Assembly: GCA_031271805.1 (NCBI GenBank)
Contig: JAISUX010000006.1
Span: 1 to 50,770 of the forward strand
Direction: 5' to 3'
From: Tannerella sp.
GTDB lineage: Bacteria > Bacteroidota > Bacteroidia > Bacteroidales > Tannerellaceae
Length of the DNA stretch: 50,770 nt
Part shown: positions 33,542 through 42,557 of the stretch, in pieces
Position numbering within the stretch: position 1 is the first letter of the stretch
Layout: the number at the start of each line of letters is the position of its first letter
Translations under genes and position numbers: made by a program
The notes under the pieces: generated by a model
What the model was told of the DNA's origin: nothing
The model's database searches: none
What the model saw: the letters and a program-made list of their open reading frames with translations, nothing else

Positions 33542-35263
33542 TTACCAAAAATAAATATAGAAAGCGACCGTAATGCCGAGGATGATACAAGTATGGATAA
33601 TGTCCCAATGATTCCAACTTGCCCGTGTTTCGGCCAACTGTTCCGGCGTCGCCGTGCCGAACACAAGTCCCCTGATTTTATCAGGCGAAGGCGCTTGGGT
33701 GAACAGGCTAACCACGAGAATGACTACCAAGCATAACAGGAGCATCCATCCGCTGAAAAACAGCCAATTAATGCCATAGAAGACATTGTAAAACATGTCG
33801 TTCACTCCATTAGCCGCAGCCCATGCCGTCACACTGTCGAAGCCGGCTTTCCCAGCGATATTGGTATATAAAACCTTGGCGCCCAAACGTGTCAGCCCTA
33901 CAACCATCCCTGTGATAAGCCCCCACATGCCGGCTTTCGCGCTCGCGCGTTTCCATAGTATTCCAAGCAGGAAAGCTGCCGCGATACCCGGCGCCAAAAC
34001 CGACTGAACGTCCTGTAAATAAGCGTATAACACATTGCCTACGCTACGCATAATAGGAATCCATAGTATTCCGAGCACGACGATGACAACCGTCGCTATT
34101 TGCCCGATTACGACAAGCCTCTTTTCCGGCGTATTCGGTTTGAATCGTTTGTAGAAGTCAATAGTAAAGAGCATTGCCGACGAGTTGAAAAGCGAGGCTA
34201 ATGAACTCATCAGCGCAGCCAATATCCCGCACACAACCAAGCCTTTCATCCCCGCCGGCAGCAGTTTGGCTACAAGCGTCGGGAAAGCGGCGTCGGCATT
34301 TGTCACTCCCGCAGCGGTCAACGGCAGGAAACTCCCCGTCTTCTGATGAAGAGCGAAGGCAATCATCCCCGGAATCATGAACAGGAACACAGGCAGCAGT
34401 TTCAGGTAAGCCCCGAAAATCGAACCCCGCCGCGATTCTTTCTGATTCTTGCCCGAAAGCACGCGCTGAACGATGAACTGGTCGGTGCACCAATACCAGA
34501 ATCCGATTACCGCCGAACCTATCAAAGCCCCCAACCATGGGAAGTTCGGGTCGGCATTATTGCGTATCAGATCCGTCATAGTGTTACCGAAATCATTGAC
34601 CGTCTTTGCCCCCGCAATACGCATCATTTCGTCCCAACCGCCGAGTTCCCGCAGTCCGAGCGCAAGAATTACAAGCGACCCCAACAGCAATATAGGCGTT
34701 TGAAGAACGGAGGTGTAAAGCACTGATTTCATGCCCCCGATAATCGTGTAAAGCGCCGTGATGAGCACTAATCCGATAGCCGAGATCCAGAAAAAATCAA
34801 TCCCCCACAGCTCTTCGATGCCGAATACTTGCTGAAAAACCAAGCCGCCGGCATAGACCGTCACAGCCACTTTTGTCAGCACATAGCTGATGAGCGAGAT
34901 GACCGACAAAATTGTCCGCGATTGTGTATTATACCGCCGTTCCAAAAATTCCGGCATGGTATAGACCATACTTCGCGAGTAAAAAGGCACGAAGACCCAT
35001 CCGAGGATAAGAATCATCCATCCCTGAATCTCCCAGTGCGCCATAGCCATTCCGCTCGAAGCGCCCGCGCCGGCAAGCCCGATAAGATGCTCCGAGCCGA
35101 TGTTGGACGCAAAAATAGAAGCGCCTATGGCAATCCAGGTCGCGTCGCGTCCACCTAAAAAATAGTCCTTCGAATCATCTTGCTTTTGCCTGAGCACCCA
35201 CAAGATAATCCCGATTAAAGCAAGGGAAAATACCCCTATCACAATCCAATCCAAAGTTCCCAC
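33542..35263 (-). CDS. Sodium/sugar symporter (SSS family), probably for L-arabinose
   Basis: This 573-residue inner-membrane protein has about 14 helices and SSS/SGLT motifs: DYFLGGRDATWIAIGASIFASNIGSEHLIGLAGAGA, PEFLERRYN and the conserved loop KNQKESRRGSIFGA. The start codon is GTG at 35263, as the next in-frame ATG is inside the first helices. It begins the operon with araR, araA and araB, and two palindromes lie 80-135 nt upstream, so its substrate is probably L-arabinose. It is related to the second SSS protein at 42750, but the sequences are clearly different. Confidence 0.9.
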   Translation of the reverse strand: MGTLDWIVIGVFSLALIGIILWVLRQKQDDSKDYFLGGRDATWIAIGASIFASNIGSEHLIGLAGAGASSGMAMAHWEIQGWMILILGWVFVPFYSRSMVYTMPEFLERRYNTQSRTILSVISLISYVLTKVAVTVYAGGLVFQQVFGIEELWGIDFFWISAIGLVLITALYTIIGGMKSVLYTSVLQTPILLLGSLVILALGLRELGGWDEMMRIAGAKTVNDFGNTMTDLIRNNADPNFPWLGALIGSAVIGFWYWCTDQFIVQRVLSGKNQKESRRGSIFGAYLKLLPVFLFMIPGMIAFALHQKTGSFLPLTAAGVTNADAAFPTLVAKLLPAGMKGLVVCGILAALMSSLASLFNSSAMLFTIDFYKRFKPNTPEKRLVVIGQIATVVIVVLGILWIPIMRSVGNVLYAYLQDVQSVLAPGIAAAFLLGILWKRASAKAGMWGLITGMVVGLTRLGAKVLYTNIAGKAGFDSVTAWAAANGVNDMFYNVFYGINWLFFSGWMLLLCLVVILVVSLFTQAPSPDKIRGLVFGTATPEQLAETRASWNHWDIIHTCIILGITVAFYIYFW

Positions 35264-35302
35264 AGTGAAATTTTTTTAAAGAATTATCAATATTTTTGAG
35301 TG

Positions 35303-35310
35303 TAAAAGTA
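35303..35310 (-). promoter_or_regulatory. Weak -7 element of the arabinose operon
   Basis: TACTTTTA on the minus strand, 40 nt before the GTG start; the nearest TTG is 22 nt upstream of it. Both elements are off consensus, as expected for a regulated promoter. Confidence 0.35.
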
Positions 35311-35343
35311 ACACTTTAAAAAATACACTGTACAACTATATCG

Positions 35344-35359
35344 TATGTTTTACAACATA
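35344..35359. promoter_or_regulatory. Palindromic operator 1, probable AraR site
   Basis: TATGTT-TTAC-AACATA is a 16-bp palindrome with 6-bp arms, about 80 bp before the symporter start. It shares the ATGTTnnAnAACAT pattern with operator 2, 38 bp away centre to centre. A weaker similar site is centred near 35331. Confidence 0.6.
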
Positions 35360-35382
35360 AAAACGGCTATTTTCGCCAAAAC

Positions 35383-35396
35383 ATGTTGTATAACAT
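35383..35396. promoter_or_regulatory. Palindromic operator 2, probable AraR site
   Basis: ATGTT-GTAT-AACAT is a 14-bp palindrome, 2 bp after the stop of the GH106 gene. It has the same half-sites as operator 1. AraR binding is inferred from the neighbouring regulator gene. Confidence 0.6.
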
Positions 35397-35398
35397 AT

Positions 35399-38251
35399 TT
35401 ATATCAGCCTCACAGGCCCGACTAAGCCGGTATGTGTCCGGCTTTTATCCCTGACCCAGGCTTGTCCGACGGCGTTATTGGGCGAAGATTTCAGGTAATT
35501 GCCCACCGTAGTAGCGATCTTGATTTGAAGCGTCTTGCCGGAGGCGTCGCCGGGGATGGCGTAAAGATGCCTGCCGTACCATTTATTGCCAAGCGATACG
35601 CCGTCCAAAGTTACCTCGGAAACACCATAGACACGCCCCAGGTCAAGCCAGTGATAGCCGGTTGCATTATCGAGTTTCTTTTCGTAATACGCTTGTCCGG
35701 CGAACGAGAAGGTAGTTTCGTTGTCGGCGAGGTCGAAGGGAGTTTCTATTCGGATTGTTTTCTTTGTGCCGTTGATATGTTCGAGGCGAAGCGTCCAGTC
35801 GGTCAGCGTTTTGGCATCCGTCTTTTCAGGTTTGTCGGGCGCGGCGCTTATAAGCGGCGCGACGGTTGATTCCTCGAATACGATCAATTGTGAGGTTGCG
35901 GGCGGAAGGTCTATGCGCAGCGTTTTGTCGTTAGGAAGCGGGCGACGGACGCCGGTTTCCGCATCCCAAAGGCTCGGAACGCCCTTGATGTCGGGGAAAG
36001 AGGCGTTCAGCGCTATCCGTTCGTCCTGACTTGCGTTGCAGATAAAAAATATTTCGCGACCCGCCGCGCGGTGGCGTATCTGGCTGACGGCTTTGTGGGG
36101 GCGGTCGATTTGCATGTAGGGACGGATGCCGCATTGTTGTTGCACTCCGGCAAACCATTCTATAATATTCTCGCCTTTTCCTGCAGGCGGCTCGACGGTG
36201 AAAATCCTTGACTGATAAGATTTCTTCATTGCAGCGATGGTCGAGGCTACGGCCTTGTCGTTCTTGGAATGATTGACTAAGCCGGGCGATTTATGCGGTT
36301 CTTTCCCTACAAAAATTATTTTGCCGCCTTTAGCGGCGAAGTTGGCCAAAGCTTTTGCCGTGGCAGGCTGCATGGTCTCTACTTCGAGCAAAATCAGGGT
36401 GTTGTAACTCCGATTACCGTAGGTCAGGAGGCCGTTCGCCGCCTTGCTCTTCTGAATGATGCTTTCGCAAGTGTAGTCGCAACTGTTGCCGTTCTTGTGT
36501 ATGCCTTCCCACACTTTGTACTGGTAAGGCGGGTATTGCAGTCCGGGGAACGGGTCGCGCTGCGGGCCGTGGATAGTCCACATATCGGCTAACGGGTGCA
36601 TGACGGCTATATCGGCGAAGGCCTCCGTTTCCTGCAATATCACCGAAACGCGCGCCTTGTATGCCGACCATTGCTTGAAATACGGCCACCACGGATTGCG
36701 TTCGTTAAAGAATGTCCCGTAGCGAATCCAACCGGGGAAGGGCGCCTCAAGGGGAGTATAGTTGAACCCGTGCAAAACGGAGTGGTTGACGCCCGAAAGA
36801 TTGCTTTGGTCGCCGCATATCTTGACTTGCTCAAGGCTTATGTTGAATACCATCGAGGTATTCGTGATCTCCTCGCAACTGACGATTTTCTTCCCTGCAT
36901 AATGGACTGCCGAGGCGACAAACTTATTGACGTTAGTCGGAGAGGGCTGGTTGACAAAATCAATTTGGTTATATCCGGTTTCTTTGTTCGCGCCTCCCCA
37001 AATCCATGTCTCACACTCCGGAATGTCGATAGGAAGCGAGGCTTCGAGTGGGTGAAACTCATTGCCGTAGGGCTGCATCCGGGACTTGAAACCGTGCTTG
37101 TTGCACCATTCGGTGTATGTCTTCAGGAACCTGTCGGTGATAATCTCCATACATGTAGTAAAGAAATCATAACGTACGCGCGAGACCTCTTCCTGAGCCT
37201 CGCCCGACAGCTGAGTAATGTCGCCGCCGCGCTCAATATGCCCCATGTGTCCGACTTTGTAGAGCACATACGGCAGGTAGGGCTTGATGTCATAACCGCG
37301 CCTGCGTTTGAACTCCTCGATGTAATCGGGGCACCAGTTCGCCCCCTCAAGCTCCATGCTGTCGCAGAACATGGCCCTGAACCCTTTTAATCCCCGAATC
37401 TGCGGGAAAAGGTTGTCGGACATGCGGTTGAGGAACTTCTCCGTCGCCGTCTTGCTGTAATGATTGAGGACAGGCCCTGCCGCTCCCGGCGCCCCGTTAA
37501 TGACGGCCTGGAAGCCGGTTACTTTAACCAGGGCGTAAAGGATATGCTCACCCTCGGGCGCATAAATCTCGACCGAGTTGTTCGATACGTCCACATCAAG
37601 CCACACCGGTTTGACGACCTTTTCCATTTTCAGCGGCGCGATGCAAAGGGCATAAATATCAATGTCCATGCCTTTCCAGGGAAAGCCGATTTTCGGTTTC
37701 GCGTCGTCTTTAATCTTGGCCAGATCGACGGTGATTTTGCCCGGCCCGGTGATTTTTCGGCTCGAAAGAGTGATGAGTTGCGACCGGTCGTCGCCTTCGA
37801 GGATTTCCGCTCCGAAGGGCCAGCCCGAGCCGACGATGATATCGCAGATAATGCCGCGTTCGTCCGCCCCTTTCAAGGCGACCTTGACCATTTCGATCCA
37901 TTCCGGAGAGAGCCATTGCAAGGACGGAATAGCGAGGTCGTCGCCTCCGGGGAAGGCAATAGGATTGATTTCGACGCCTCCGATACCGGCTTCTTTCATT
38001 ACATCAAGTTCGCGCAGGATCTCGTCGGCCGACAGTTTGTCGCCGTTCCACCACCAGCGGACGAACGGTTTCGCCGTTCCCGGAGGATTGCGGAAAAGAT
38101 CAAATAAGCTGTCGTCAACCTCCGTCAAAACGGGGTGATTAGTAACCGAGGCCACCATCGGGTAAGCCTTCATCATCGGCAGTCCTGCCGTAAGTATCAT
38201 TCCCGACTTTAAAAATGACCTGCGGGAAAAGGCATTAATTTTGTTTTCCAT
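35399..38251 (-). CDS. GH106 alpha-L-rhamnosidase-type enzyme
   Basis: About 950 residues. The N-terminus has a twin-arginine-like export signal (NAFSRRSFLKSG). GH106 features are the FVRWWWNGDKLSADEI start of the barrel, MKEAGIGGVEI, GSGWPFGAEILEG, FCDSMELEG with an acidic candidate, and late CEEITNTSMVFN. A C-terminal jelly-roll part (YHWLDLGRVYGVSEVTLDG) probably binds sugar. The start at 38251 is 4 nt after the upstream GH78 stop; the longer frame from 38317 overlaps that gene and is rejected. Family members cleave alpha-L-rhamnose from pectin-type glycans; specificity here is inferred. Confidence 0.86.
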   Translation of the reverse strand: MENKINAFSRRSFLKSGMILTAGLPMMKAYPMVASVTNHPVLTEVDDSLFDLFRNPPGTAKPFVRWWWNGDKLSADEILRELDVMKEAGIGGVEINPIAFPGGDDLAIPSLQWLSPEWIEMVKVALKGADERGIICDIIVGSGWPFGAEILEGDDRSQLITLSSRKITGPGKITVDLAKIKDDAKPKIGFPWKGMDIDIYALCIAPLKMEKVVKPVWLDVDVSNNSVEIYAPEGEHILYALVKVTGFQAVINGAPGAAGPVLNHYSKTATEKFLNRMSDNLFPQIRGLKGFRAMFCDSMELEGANWCPDYIEEFKRRRGYDIKPYLPYVLYKVGHMGHIERGGDITQLSGEAQEEVSRVRYDFFTTCMEIITDRFLKTYTEWCNKHGFKSRMQPYGNEFHPLEASLPIDIPECETWIWGGANKETGYNQIDFVNQPSPTNVNKFVASAVHYAGKKIVSCEEITNTSMVFNISLEQVKICGDQSNLSGVNHSVLHGFNYTPLEAPFPGWIRYGTFFNERNPWWPYFKQWSAYKARVSVILQETEAFADIAVMHPLADMWTIHGPQRDPFPGLQYPPYQYKVWEGIHKNGNSCDYTCESIIQKSKAANGLLTYGNRSYNTLILLEVETMQPATAKALANFAAKGGKIIFVGKEPHKSPGLVNHSKNDKAVASTIAAMKKSYQSRIFTVEPPAGKGENIIEWFAGVQQQCGIRPYMQIDRPHKAVSQIRHRAAGREIFFICNASQDERIALNASFPDIKGVPSLWDAETGVRRPLPNDKTLRIDLPPATSQLIVFEESTVAPLISAAPDKPEKTDAKTLTDWTLRLEHINGTKKTIRIETPFDLADNETTFSFAGQAYYEKKLDNATGYHWLDLGRVYGVSEVTLDGVSLGNKWYGRHLYAIPGDASGKTLQIKIATTVGNYLKSSPNNAVGQAWVRDKSRTHTGLVGPVRLI

Positions 38252-38255
38252 AAAT

Positions 38256-40913
38256 TTATAATATAACTTCATATTTACCGCTCGGCAATTCGATTTGATA
38301 ATTGTTGCCCCGTTCAAATTCCTGCCCGTCTATAAAATAATTCTTTTTATAATATGCTATGGGGAAGACGGCGGTACTTCCTACGGGCACGCTGATGTTG
38401 AACTTCAACTTGCCGCCGGAGGTTTTCTCCCAATCGACAGTGATTGTGCCGTAAGGCGTTTCTTTACAGACTTTCGCCCAGGTTATGCCGGATGGGATTT
38501 GGGGGTCGATGTAAAACTTGCGGTAGCCGGGGGCCGTTTCGACGGTAGTGATGCCGCCGATAGCGCGGTAAAACCATGCCCCGATGCCGTTGTAGCAGTT
38601 GTGGATATGACTGCGTTCGCCGTTCCAATGCTCCCAGGTAGCGGTTGCGCCCTCGTCGATCATATAAAGATAGCCCGGGTAATCGCGTTTTTTGAGCATA
38701 TTGTAAACAAAATCGGGTTGGTCGTTAAGCACAGCCCAGTCAACGAGCACGGGGATGCCTACCAGACCTGTCGCTAGATGCCCGTTGTATTTCTCGTCGG
38801 TCTCGTGGAAAAGCCTGTCGGTGACCTCATTGATGTTATCATAAGGCGTGGCGTCGGTGAGCATGGGATAGATGAGGTCTATTTGCGAATTTGTTGCGTA
38901 ACCGGGATCTTTTTCGTTAAAAAAGTTTTTATGTATCAAATTGTTCAGGATCATTCTCCTGGCCGAGAAATATTCGGCGTCCTTGTCGCGGCCGAGAAGG
39001 GTGGCGATTTTACCCATTGTATAGTAACATTCGCTTAATACGCAATTATTGACGAGGTCGATGGAAGCGGGATTGGTTTGGTCAACGCCTGTAGGGGTAG
39101 CCCAATCGCCGAGGTACCAGCTGCGGTAGTCGGTGTCAGGCCATCGTTTCAGGAGGCCGGATTTTGTATGCGCGTCGGTGTATTTGAGCCATTTTATCAT
39201 CTTGGGGTAAAGTTTCCTGAGCATGCTGCTGTCGCCGTAATTAATATATGTACTCCAGGGCGCGGAAATGATAAAGGCGCACCAGTAGGGGCCGCCGCCG
39301 GCGTCGTAAGGATTGGGGGCGGTATGGGGCAGCCCGCCGTCGGGGCGGAGGCAGTCTTCCCAGGCGTTGAGCCAGTTCTTGTAGAGCGGGGCGAGGCTGA
39401 ACATTGTCTGCGCCGTGAGGGTGGAGGCATGACCGTCGCCGCCGTATCCGAGCCGTTCGATATGGTTGCAGTCCACGAGGTAACCGCCGAGGCTTAAGCA
39501 ATGAAGCGTGTGCCGGATCATGTCGTGGATATCGTTCATATCGGGGTCGGAGCACTCGAACGACGATTCGTCTTCATAATCGGTGTGAACCATATAGCCG
39601 TTGATGCCGTCGATGTCGGGCATATCGTCCAATCCGAATATCTTTACGTATCTGAAGCTATGATAATTGAATTTGTTCATGAACACTTCGCCGGAATCTC
39701 CTGAGGCGATGTAAAAATCTTCCTGTCCGAAGTTCTGGAAGCGGCCGTCTTCGCCTATATGGTCGGCATAAGTGATTTTTATCTCCTGGTCGGCCGCGAG
39801 TTTGGGGAATTTTATTTCGAGCATACCGGTCAATGTCCGGCCTAAATCAACTAAATAAGAAGAATCGGGCATTAGTATAAGGCTTGAGGCGGTATAGGAT
39901 TCGAAGATGCGGTTGCCTTCGACTATCTGGGGCGTGACTTTATGCGCGGGAACATTCTCGATCGTTGCGGCTGCAGTCCAGGGAAGTTTGTCCAATTCGG
40001 GGGCGGAGATGTTGGCGGGGGCTTTGCGGGCGTCGATTCTTTCGCCTCCGAAGCGGTGGTACCGCCAATGGCTGGTCAGGGTATAACCGCTTTCGCTCGC
40101 TTGCCAGGTGGCATCGGTGTGGAGGATGACCCGGCGGAGGCCTTTGGAAACGGTCTCGACTTGGGCCTTGACCAAAGGCCCGTCGTAAACGACTCCGGGG
40201 AATCCGGGCTGGTACCACCCGCGTCCCAGCCAGATGACGATCTCGTTATTCCCTTTTTTGACCATTTTGGAGATATCATAAGTCCGGGCCAAAGATCGCT
40301 TGTCGAATTGCGAGACGGCGGGGGCAAGGAATTCCTCGCCGACCTTGTCGCCGTTAACATATACCTCGTGATATCCTAAGGAATTGATTTGGAAGAAGGT
40401 TTTCTCGGCCGGGTCACGGACTTCGAATTGTTTTCTCAGCAAGGGGCATTGCGGGTCGCCGGCGTCTTGGGGGAGGCCTATATAGGCGCCTTCCCAGTCT
40501 CCGGGCTTGAGGAGTCCGACGCTGAAATGCGCCGTCTCGCTCCATTTGGAGGCTATCCCGTCGCGGTTCCAAACCCTTACTTTCCAATAAACCAGGGCGC
40601 CGGAGGCCAGGCTGTCGCCGGCGTAATGCACCAGCACGGACTGGGGCGAGGCGATCCGGCCGGAATCCCAAAGATCGGCTTTGCCTTCTTTGAGCAATGA
40701 GGGCGAGGTGGCTGCCAGGACTTGCCAGGCGGTCTGGCGGTCGCCTTTTTGGCCGGATTTGATTTTCCAGCTCAAGCGTGGGGCGATGGTATCAATGCCC
40801 AAAGGATTTTCCCTGTTCTCGCAACTTAATTTATAAACACTATGCCTGCTTTCCTCTTTATTACAAGCGGACAGGATGATGATTGACAGTAAAAAAACAA
40901 ATATTTTATTCAT
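38256..40913 (-). CDS. GH78 alpha-L-rhamnosidase lipoprotein
   Basis: 885 residues starting with a lipoprotein signal (MNKIFVFLLSIIILSACNKEE). The N-terminal Fn3-like domain (CENRENPLGIDTIAPRLSWKI) and the beta domains (YEVYVNGDKVGEEFLAP; VWLGRGWY) lead to the alpha/alpha barrel with DCNHIERLGYGGDGHA, which holds the expected acidic catalytic region, and WPDTDYRSWYLGDW, and a closing beta domain. These are GH78 landmarks. The frame continues upstream to 41600, but that part overlaps the real metallophosphatase gene and precedes the signal peptide, so the ATG at 40913 is chosen. It pairs with GH106 for rhamnose release. Confidence 0.9.
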   Translation of the reverse strand: MNKIFVFLLSIIILSACNKEESRHSVYKLSCENRENPLGIDTIAPRLSWKIKSGQKGDRQTAWQVLAATSPSLLKEGKADLWDSGRIASPQSVLVHYAGDSLASGALVYWKVRVWNRDGIASKWSETAHFSVGLLKPGDWEGAYIGLPQDAGDPQCPLLRKQFEVRDPAEKTFFQINSLGYHEVYVNGDKVGEEFLAPAVSQFDKRSLARTYDISKMVKKGNNEIVIWLGRGWYQPGFPGVVYDGPLVKAQVETVSKGLRRVILHTDATWQASESGYTLTSHWRYHRFGGERIDARKAPANISAPELDKLPWTAAATIENVPAHKVTPQIVEGNRIFESYTASSLILMPDSSYLVDLGRTLTGMLEIKFPKLAADQEIKITYADHIGEDGRFQNFGQEDFYIASGDSGEVFMNKFNYHSFRYVKIFGLDDMPDIDGINGYMVHTDYEDESSFECSDPDMNDIHDMIRHTLHCLSLGGYLVDCNHIERLGYGGDGHASTLTAQTMFSLAPLYKNWLNAWEDCLRPDGGLPHTAPNPYDAGGGPYWCAFIISAPWSTYINYGDSSMLRKLYPKMIKWLKYTDAHTKSGLLKRWPDTDYRSWYLGDWATPTGVDQTNPASIDLVNNCVLSECYYTMGKIATLLGRDKDAEYFSARRMILNNLIHKNFFNEKDPGYATNSQIDLIYPMLTDATPYDNINEVTDRLFHETDEKYNGHLATGLVGIPVLVDWAVLNDQPDFVYNMLKKRDYPGYLYMIDEGATATWEHWNGERSHIHNCYNGIGAWFYRAIGGITTVETAPGYRKFYIDPQIPSGITWAKVCKETPYGTITVDWEKTSGGKLKFNISVPVGSTAVFPIAYYKKNYFIDGQEFERGNNYQIELPSGKYEVIL

Positions 40914-40933
40914 GATTGTAAAAATTTTGGGGA

Positions 40934-40941
40934 CAAATATA
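40934..40941 (-). promoter_or_regulatory. -7 element of the GH78-GH106 genes
   Basis: TATATTTG on the minus strand, 20 nt before the start at 40913. No TTG at the usual distance. Confidence 0.5.
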
Positions 40942-40972
40942 CGAAATAAAACGATATTTCCGAAAAAATGCC

Positions 40973-40980
40973 TATATTTG
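40973..40980 (+). promoter_or_regulatory. -7 element of the metallophosphatase gene
   Basis: TATATTTG, 23 nt before the ATG at 41004, divergent to the GH78 element. No TTG at the usual distance. Confidence 0.5.
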
Positions 40981-41003
40981 TCGGGCAAACCAAGTAAAAG
41001 ATT

Positions 41004-41708
41004 ATGGACGATATTTTGATAGCGCCTGATATTCACGGGCGGAATTTTTGGGAGCCGGCGCTCGATTTTAAAGGTGAGGTTATTTTCCTCGGGGATTATG
41101 TTGACCCTTATCCCCAGGAGGGTTTGAAGCCCGCGGATGCTTACGGGGAGTTGCTTAAGGTGGTCGATTTGAAGCGTAAAAACCCTGGGAGGGTAACGTT
41201 GCTGATTGGTAATCATGAGTTGCATTATATCGACCGCAACATGGGGGCGGGGCGTTTCTCGGAAGAATATTACGAGCGTTTTCATGAGATATTGACCGGC
41301 AGGGAGACGGCCGGGCTGTTCCGGCTCTGCAAACAGGTGGGGCGGTACTTTTTCGTCCACGCCGGGCTGACCAAGGGATGGTATGAATTGCACAAAAAGC
41401 AGTTCATCAATCTCGGCGACAGTCTCGAAGAGCGCCTCAACGCCATCTTCGCCGTCAATAAGGGTATCTTCTACGAGGCTTCCTTCTATCGCGGCGGTTG
41501 GGACGATTTCAGCAGCCCCCTCTGGACGGACCTCCGTGAAATCATGGACGAGGAAAAGACCGGGCACTTTGACGACAGCATAGTCCAGGTCTTCGGCCAT
41601 ACCCAGTTAATGACCGACGAGCCGTATATCCTCGGCAACGGCCGCTTCTATTGCCTCGACAACCGCAGGCTCTACATCCTCCATGACGATGTGATAGAAC
41701 CGTATTAA
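41004..41708 (+). CDS. Calcineurin-like metallophosphoesterase
   Basis: This 234-residue cytoplasmic protein has the metal-binding motifs of the PPP/calcineurin fold in order: APDIHGR (residues 8-14), FLGDYVDPYP, LIGNHELHYI, a His in FFVHAGLT, and a His in VFGHTQ. This is the Ser/Thr-phosphatase-like set (DxH, GDxxD, GNHE, H, GH). Substrate could be a phosphoprotein or a dinucleotide; it cannot be told. It has its own -7 element and is divergent to the rhamnosidase genes, and appears unrelated to them. Confidence 0.92.
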   Translation: MDDILIAPDIHGRNFWEPALDFKGEVIFLGDYVDPYPQEGLKPADAYGELLKVVDLKRKNPGRVTLLIGNHELHYIDRNMGAGRFSEEYYERFHEILTGRETAGLFRLCKQVGRYFFVHAGLTKGWYELHKKQFINLGDSLEERLNAIFAVNKGIFYEASFYRGGWDDFSSPLWTDLREIMDEEKTGHFDDSIVQVFGHTQLMTDEPYILGNGRFYCLDNRRLYILHDDVIEPY

Positions 41709-41747
41709 GATAACATATCCAAACCAATGTTATAAATCGACAAAACG

Positions 41748-41778
41748 TTGCCGGTTGGGAATATTATTGCTACATTTG
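41748..41778 (+). promoter_or_regulatory. Promoter of the small outer-membrane protein gene
   Basis: TTG (41748-41750), a 20-nt spacer and TACATTTG (41771-41778). The start codon must lie after about 41785, so the ATG at 41802 is preferred over the in-frame start at 41748. Confidence 0.72.
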
Positions 41779-41801
41779 CGGCGAATTATATTTTTATTAT
41801 T

Positions 41802-42377
41802 ATGAAAGCTATTATTATATTAATGTGTATATTATTTGGCGCCGGAAGCATCTCGGCGCAGGTCAGTGACAGGGCAGGGGAGTCCGTCTGGGGATTGCAA
41901 GCGGGATTAGGCGGGTTGTGGATCAATAACGAAAGGCGCCTGGGGGATGTATTTACGATAAAAAGCGAGATAAACCTTACGGGCGCTTATTCGCGCAACT
42001 CGGCTATCTATGTGGACCCCGGGAGTCATGAGGTTTCCGCCGGCAACGGGGAGAGTTACGCCATAGTACCCCTTATCGCCGCCGCGCCAAGGTGGTATTA
42101 CAACCTCAAGCGCCGCGCCGCCAAAGGCCGTAATACTGCCAATAACGCCGCCGACTACCTTTCCATAGAGCTGACCGTCAATCCGGGCTTCGCTATAATC
42201 TCCAATAACACCGATGTTGAGCCTGCCATCTCCATCATCCCCGTCTGGGGCCTCAGGCGCAACCTCAGCCGTCATTTTAACTTCGAGCTATCCGGCGGCA
42301 TCGGCTATCACTGCGCCAAATCCCGCGGCAGCGACCTCGGAATCAACCTCACCATCCGCCTGGGGTATGTATTTTAA
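41802..42377 (+). CDS. Small outer-membrane beta-barrel protein
   Basis: 191 residues: a signal peptide (MKAIIILMCILFGAGSISAQ), then alternating beta-strand patterns with Gly and aromatic residues (VWGLQAGLGGLWINNE, then FELSGGIGYHC) and a C-terminal strand ending in Phe (LTIRLGYVF), as in small outer-membrane barrels. The promoter at 41748-41778 excludes the longer frame. No family is recognised with certainty. It stands alone between two promoters. Confidence 0.8.
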   Translation: MKAIIILMCILFGAGSISAQVSDRAGESVWGLQAGLGGLWINNERRLGDVFTIKSEINLTGAYSRNSAIYVDPGSHEVSAGNGESYAIVPLIAAAPRWYYNLKRRAAKGRNTANNAADYLSIELTVNPGFAIISNNTDVEPAISIIPVWGLRRNLSRHFNFELSGGIGYHCAKSRGSDLGINLTIRLGYVF

Positions 42378-42400
42378 TTCAAAAAAAATACCCCAAAAAC

Positions 42401-42430
42401 TTGCAATATCAAAAACAACCGCTATCTTTG
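42401..42430 (+). promoter_or_regulatory. Promoter in the region before murT
   Basis: TTG (42401-42403), a 19-nt spacer and TATCTTTG (42423-42430) match the consensus. No large ORF follows within 300 nt; it would transcribe two short ORFs or an RNA. Confidence 0.7.
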
Positions 42431-42459
42431 CGTCCGTATTACAATTTAAATTCATATAT

Positions 42460-42552
42460 ATGGACAAGCTATTAATAACTCATGGTCATGTTATCAATCG
42501 CATTGGGTCATGTTATCAATCACATAAGGGTCATTCACTACTAATAAAATAA
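42460..42552 (+). CDS. Possible 30-residue small protein
   Basis: The ATG lies about 24 nt after the likely start site of the promoter at 42401-42430. The product begins MDKLLITHGHVINRIGSC and is rich in His and basic residues. A 22-bp tandem repeat crosses it out of frame (22 is not a multiple of 3), which argues against selection on the peptide. It could instead be a leader peptide or a chance ORF in an RNA. Confidence 0.25.
   Translation: MDKLLITHGHVINRIGSCYQSHKGHSLLIK
42484..42534 (+). repeat. 22-bp tandem repeat
   Basis: GGTCATGTTATCAATC followed by GCAT or ACAT occurs at 42484-42503 and 42506-42525 with one mismatch, and a partial third copy (GGTCAT) is at 42529-42534. Confidence 0.7.
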
Positions 42553-42557
42553 AAAAT

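Noticed and set aside
40914-41600. N-terminal extension of the GH78 frame
   Set aside because: It precedes a complete lipoprotein signal peptide and runs opposite a real metallophosphatase gene.
42361-42395. Inverted repeat TGGGGTAT/ATACCCCA as a terminator of the small barrel gene
   Set aside because: The loop is long and there is no T run after the stem; left as an unassigned inverted repeat.
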